From assembly GCA_944332815.1 (NCBI GenBank), contig CALVKQ010000001.1:113697-177696 (forward strand): a stretch of 64,000 nucleotides of DNA, written 5' to 3'. This DNA comes from an uncultured Clostridia bacterium. GTDB taxonomy: Bacteria; Bacillota; Clostridia; Christensenellales; CAG-917. The first letter of the stretch is position 1; each line of letters begins with the position of its first letter. Below, piece by piece: positions 63,034 through 64,000 of the stretch. A model generated the notes under the pieces. That model saw only the letters and a program-made list of their open reading frames with translations, was not told where the DNA came from and made no database searches. The position numbers and the translations under genes are program-made.

Positions 63034-64000
63034 TCATTCCGCCACGGACATTTTGAGATATTCGTTGACGAAACCTTCGAGGTCGCCGTCCATGACCGCC
63101 TGCACGTTGCCCGTTTCGTAACCCGTGCGGTGATCCTTCACCATTGTGTAAGGGCAGAAAACGTAACTGCGTATCTGACTGCCCCATTCTATCTTTTTGA
63201 GTTTGCCGGAGATGGCTGCCGCCTCCTCTTCGCGCTCGCGTTCGCGGCGTTCTATCAGCTTGCTGCGCAGCATCTGCATGGCGACCTCGCGGTTCTGGAT
63301 CTGGCTGCGCTCGTTCTGACACGCCACGATTATCCCCGTCGGGATATGCGTGATCCTGACCGCGGACTCCGTCTTGTTGACGTGCTGACCGCCTGCGCCG
63401 CTGCTGCGGTAGGTGTCCACTTTGAGGTCCTCGGGACGTATCTCTATCTCGGAGGTGTCCACTATCTCGGGCATGACTTCGAGGGAAGCGAAGGAGGTGT
63501 GCCTGCGCGCCTGACTGTCAAAGGGGGAAATGCGCACGAGCCTGTGCACCCCTTTCTCCGCTTTGAGATAGCCGTACGCGTTGTCCCCTTCCACGCGGAA
63601 AGTGACGCTTTTAAGCCCTGCCTCGTCGCCTGCCAACAGATCCAGTTCCGTGCAAGTCCAACCCTCTCTCTCCACGAAACGCGTGTACATCCTGTAAAGC
63701 ATCTCGCACCAATCCTGCGCCTCCGTGCCGCCTGCTCCGGCGTGCAAAGTGAGGATGGCGTTGAGCGCGTCGTACTTGCCCGAAAGCAGCGTGGACAGCG
63801 TGAGGTGTTCCACCTCTTCGGAAAGCGTCGCGATGCGCTGCACGAGCGCGGCGTCCTCCTCCTCGCTGTTTTCCAACTCCACGATATCCACCGTTTCCAA
63901 GGCGTCGTCAAGGTCTGCGAGCAGCTTTTCGAAACGCGCTATCTTGCTGGAAAGCTGGCTGGATTCCTTTGCGACTTTCTGCGCGTTCTCGACATCGTTC
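63034..64000 (-). CDS. prfB: peptide chain release factor 2 (partial, N-terminus off the window)
   Basis: The frame is open to the right edge and includes NDVENAQKVAKESSQLSSKI of the N-terminal domain. The stop-codon recognition motif SPF is in VRISPFDSQARRHTS, and the catalytic GGQ in SSGAGGQHVNKTES. This identifies RF2, which reads UGA and UAA. The usual programmed frameshift site would be upstream of the window and cannot be checked. A hairpin GTCCGTG/CACGGAC spans the stop codon. Confidence 0.95.
   Translation of the reverse strand, partial: NDVENAQKVAKESSQLSSKIARFEKLLADLDDALETVDIVELENSEEEDAALVQRIATLSEEVEHLTLSTLLSGKYDALNAILTLHAGAGGTEAQDWCEMLYRMYTRFVEREGWTCTELDLLAGDEAGLKSVTFRVEGDNAYGYLKAEKGVHRLVRISPFDSQARRHTSFASLEVMPEIVDTSEIEIRPEDLKVDTYRSSGAGGQHVNKTESAVRITHIPTGIIVACQNERSQIQNREVAMQMLRSKLIERREREREEEAAAISGKLKKIEWGSQIRSYVFCPYTMVKDHRTGYETGNVQAVMDGDLEGFVNEYLKMSVAE

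Overview
The window reads as a chromosome segment of an uncultured, strictly anaerobic, GC-rich member of the Clostridia (Firmicutes). Supporting signs are a complete six-gene Rnf complex, GTP-type PEP carboxykinase, DUF4364, DUF1540, DUF421/DUF4363, a SpoVB-type flippase, a SpoIIQ-like M23 protein and strong purine-rich ribosome binding sites. Large repetitive surface proteins and many GGGGAC-core palindromic repeats are compatible with a gut lineage such as Christensenellales, but the order-level placement is a guess.

Layout. 1-6174 (-): a giant secreted protein with MBG/YDG-type repeats, C-terminus outside the window. 6386-7495: a REP-associated tyrosine transposase (RAYT) between two near-identical palindromic REP copies. 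7558-11213 (-): an AMP-forming acyl-CoA synthetase and PEP carboxykinase. 11462-13137: an AT-richer island of small unrecognised genes. 13839-16566 (+): an M20 peptidase and a DUF4364 regulator. 16639-17402: repeat island A. 17403-25835 (-): rnfCDGEAB followed by ppx/gppA, maf and a divergent mreB. 26058-26957 (-): two half-size TauE/SafE proteins. 27134-31636 (+): a 1500-residue surface lipoprotein with five similar beta-rich modules. 31830-34448 (+): flippase, DUF421 and DUF4363. 34526-35932 (-): murC. 36015-37230: repeat island B, sharing a roughly 560-bp near-identical element with island A. 37233-43877 (-): a five-gene operon of acyl-CoA/AMP ligase, GlpA-type dehydrogenase, FAD/NAD oxidoreductase, DUF1667 and an alkyl-DHAP-synthase-like flavoenzyme. 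44021-44662 (+): SpoIIQ-like M23. 44853-50719 (-): sodium:solute symporter, HAD phosphatase, a degenerate dehydroquinate-synthase-fold protein, rsmI, a trmN6-like methyltransferase and rplI. 50851-51757 (+): DUF1540 protein and a family 6 DNA glycosylase. 51871-53432 (-): a TasA/camelysin-like exported protein with a signal-peptidase-like partner lacking its catalytic His. 53553-61713 (-): translation genes in the order L7Ae, rpsL, rpsG, fusA, tuf, rpmG, secE, nusG, rplK, rplA, rplJ, rplL. 61936-64000 (-): tsaD and prfB (partial).

How it fits together. Rnf couples ferredoxin and NAD to an ion gradient that the sodium symporter could use. PEP carboxykinase, GlpA and the acyl-CoA ligases feed central carbon and lipid metabolism. 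The glp/alkyl-DHAP-synthase operon is the best candidate for an unusual pathway, possibly ether-lipid related. The repeats are the best candidate for an undescribed element family: two REP-like families share the GGGGACGGG core with the RAYT flanks, and both large repeat islands end at the stop codon of a minus-strand gene. Positions, promoters and starts were read by eye; identities were not computed.
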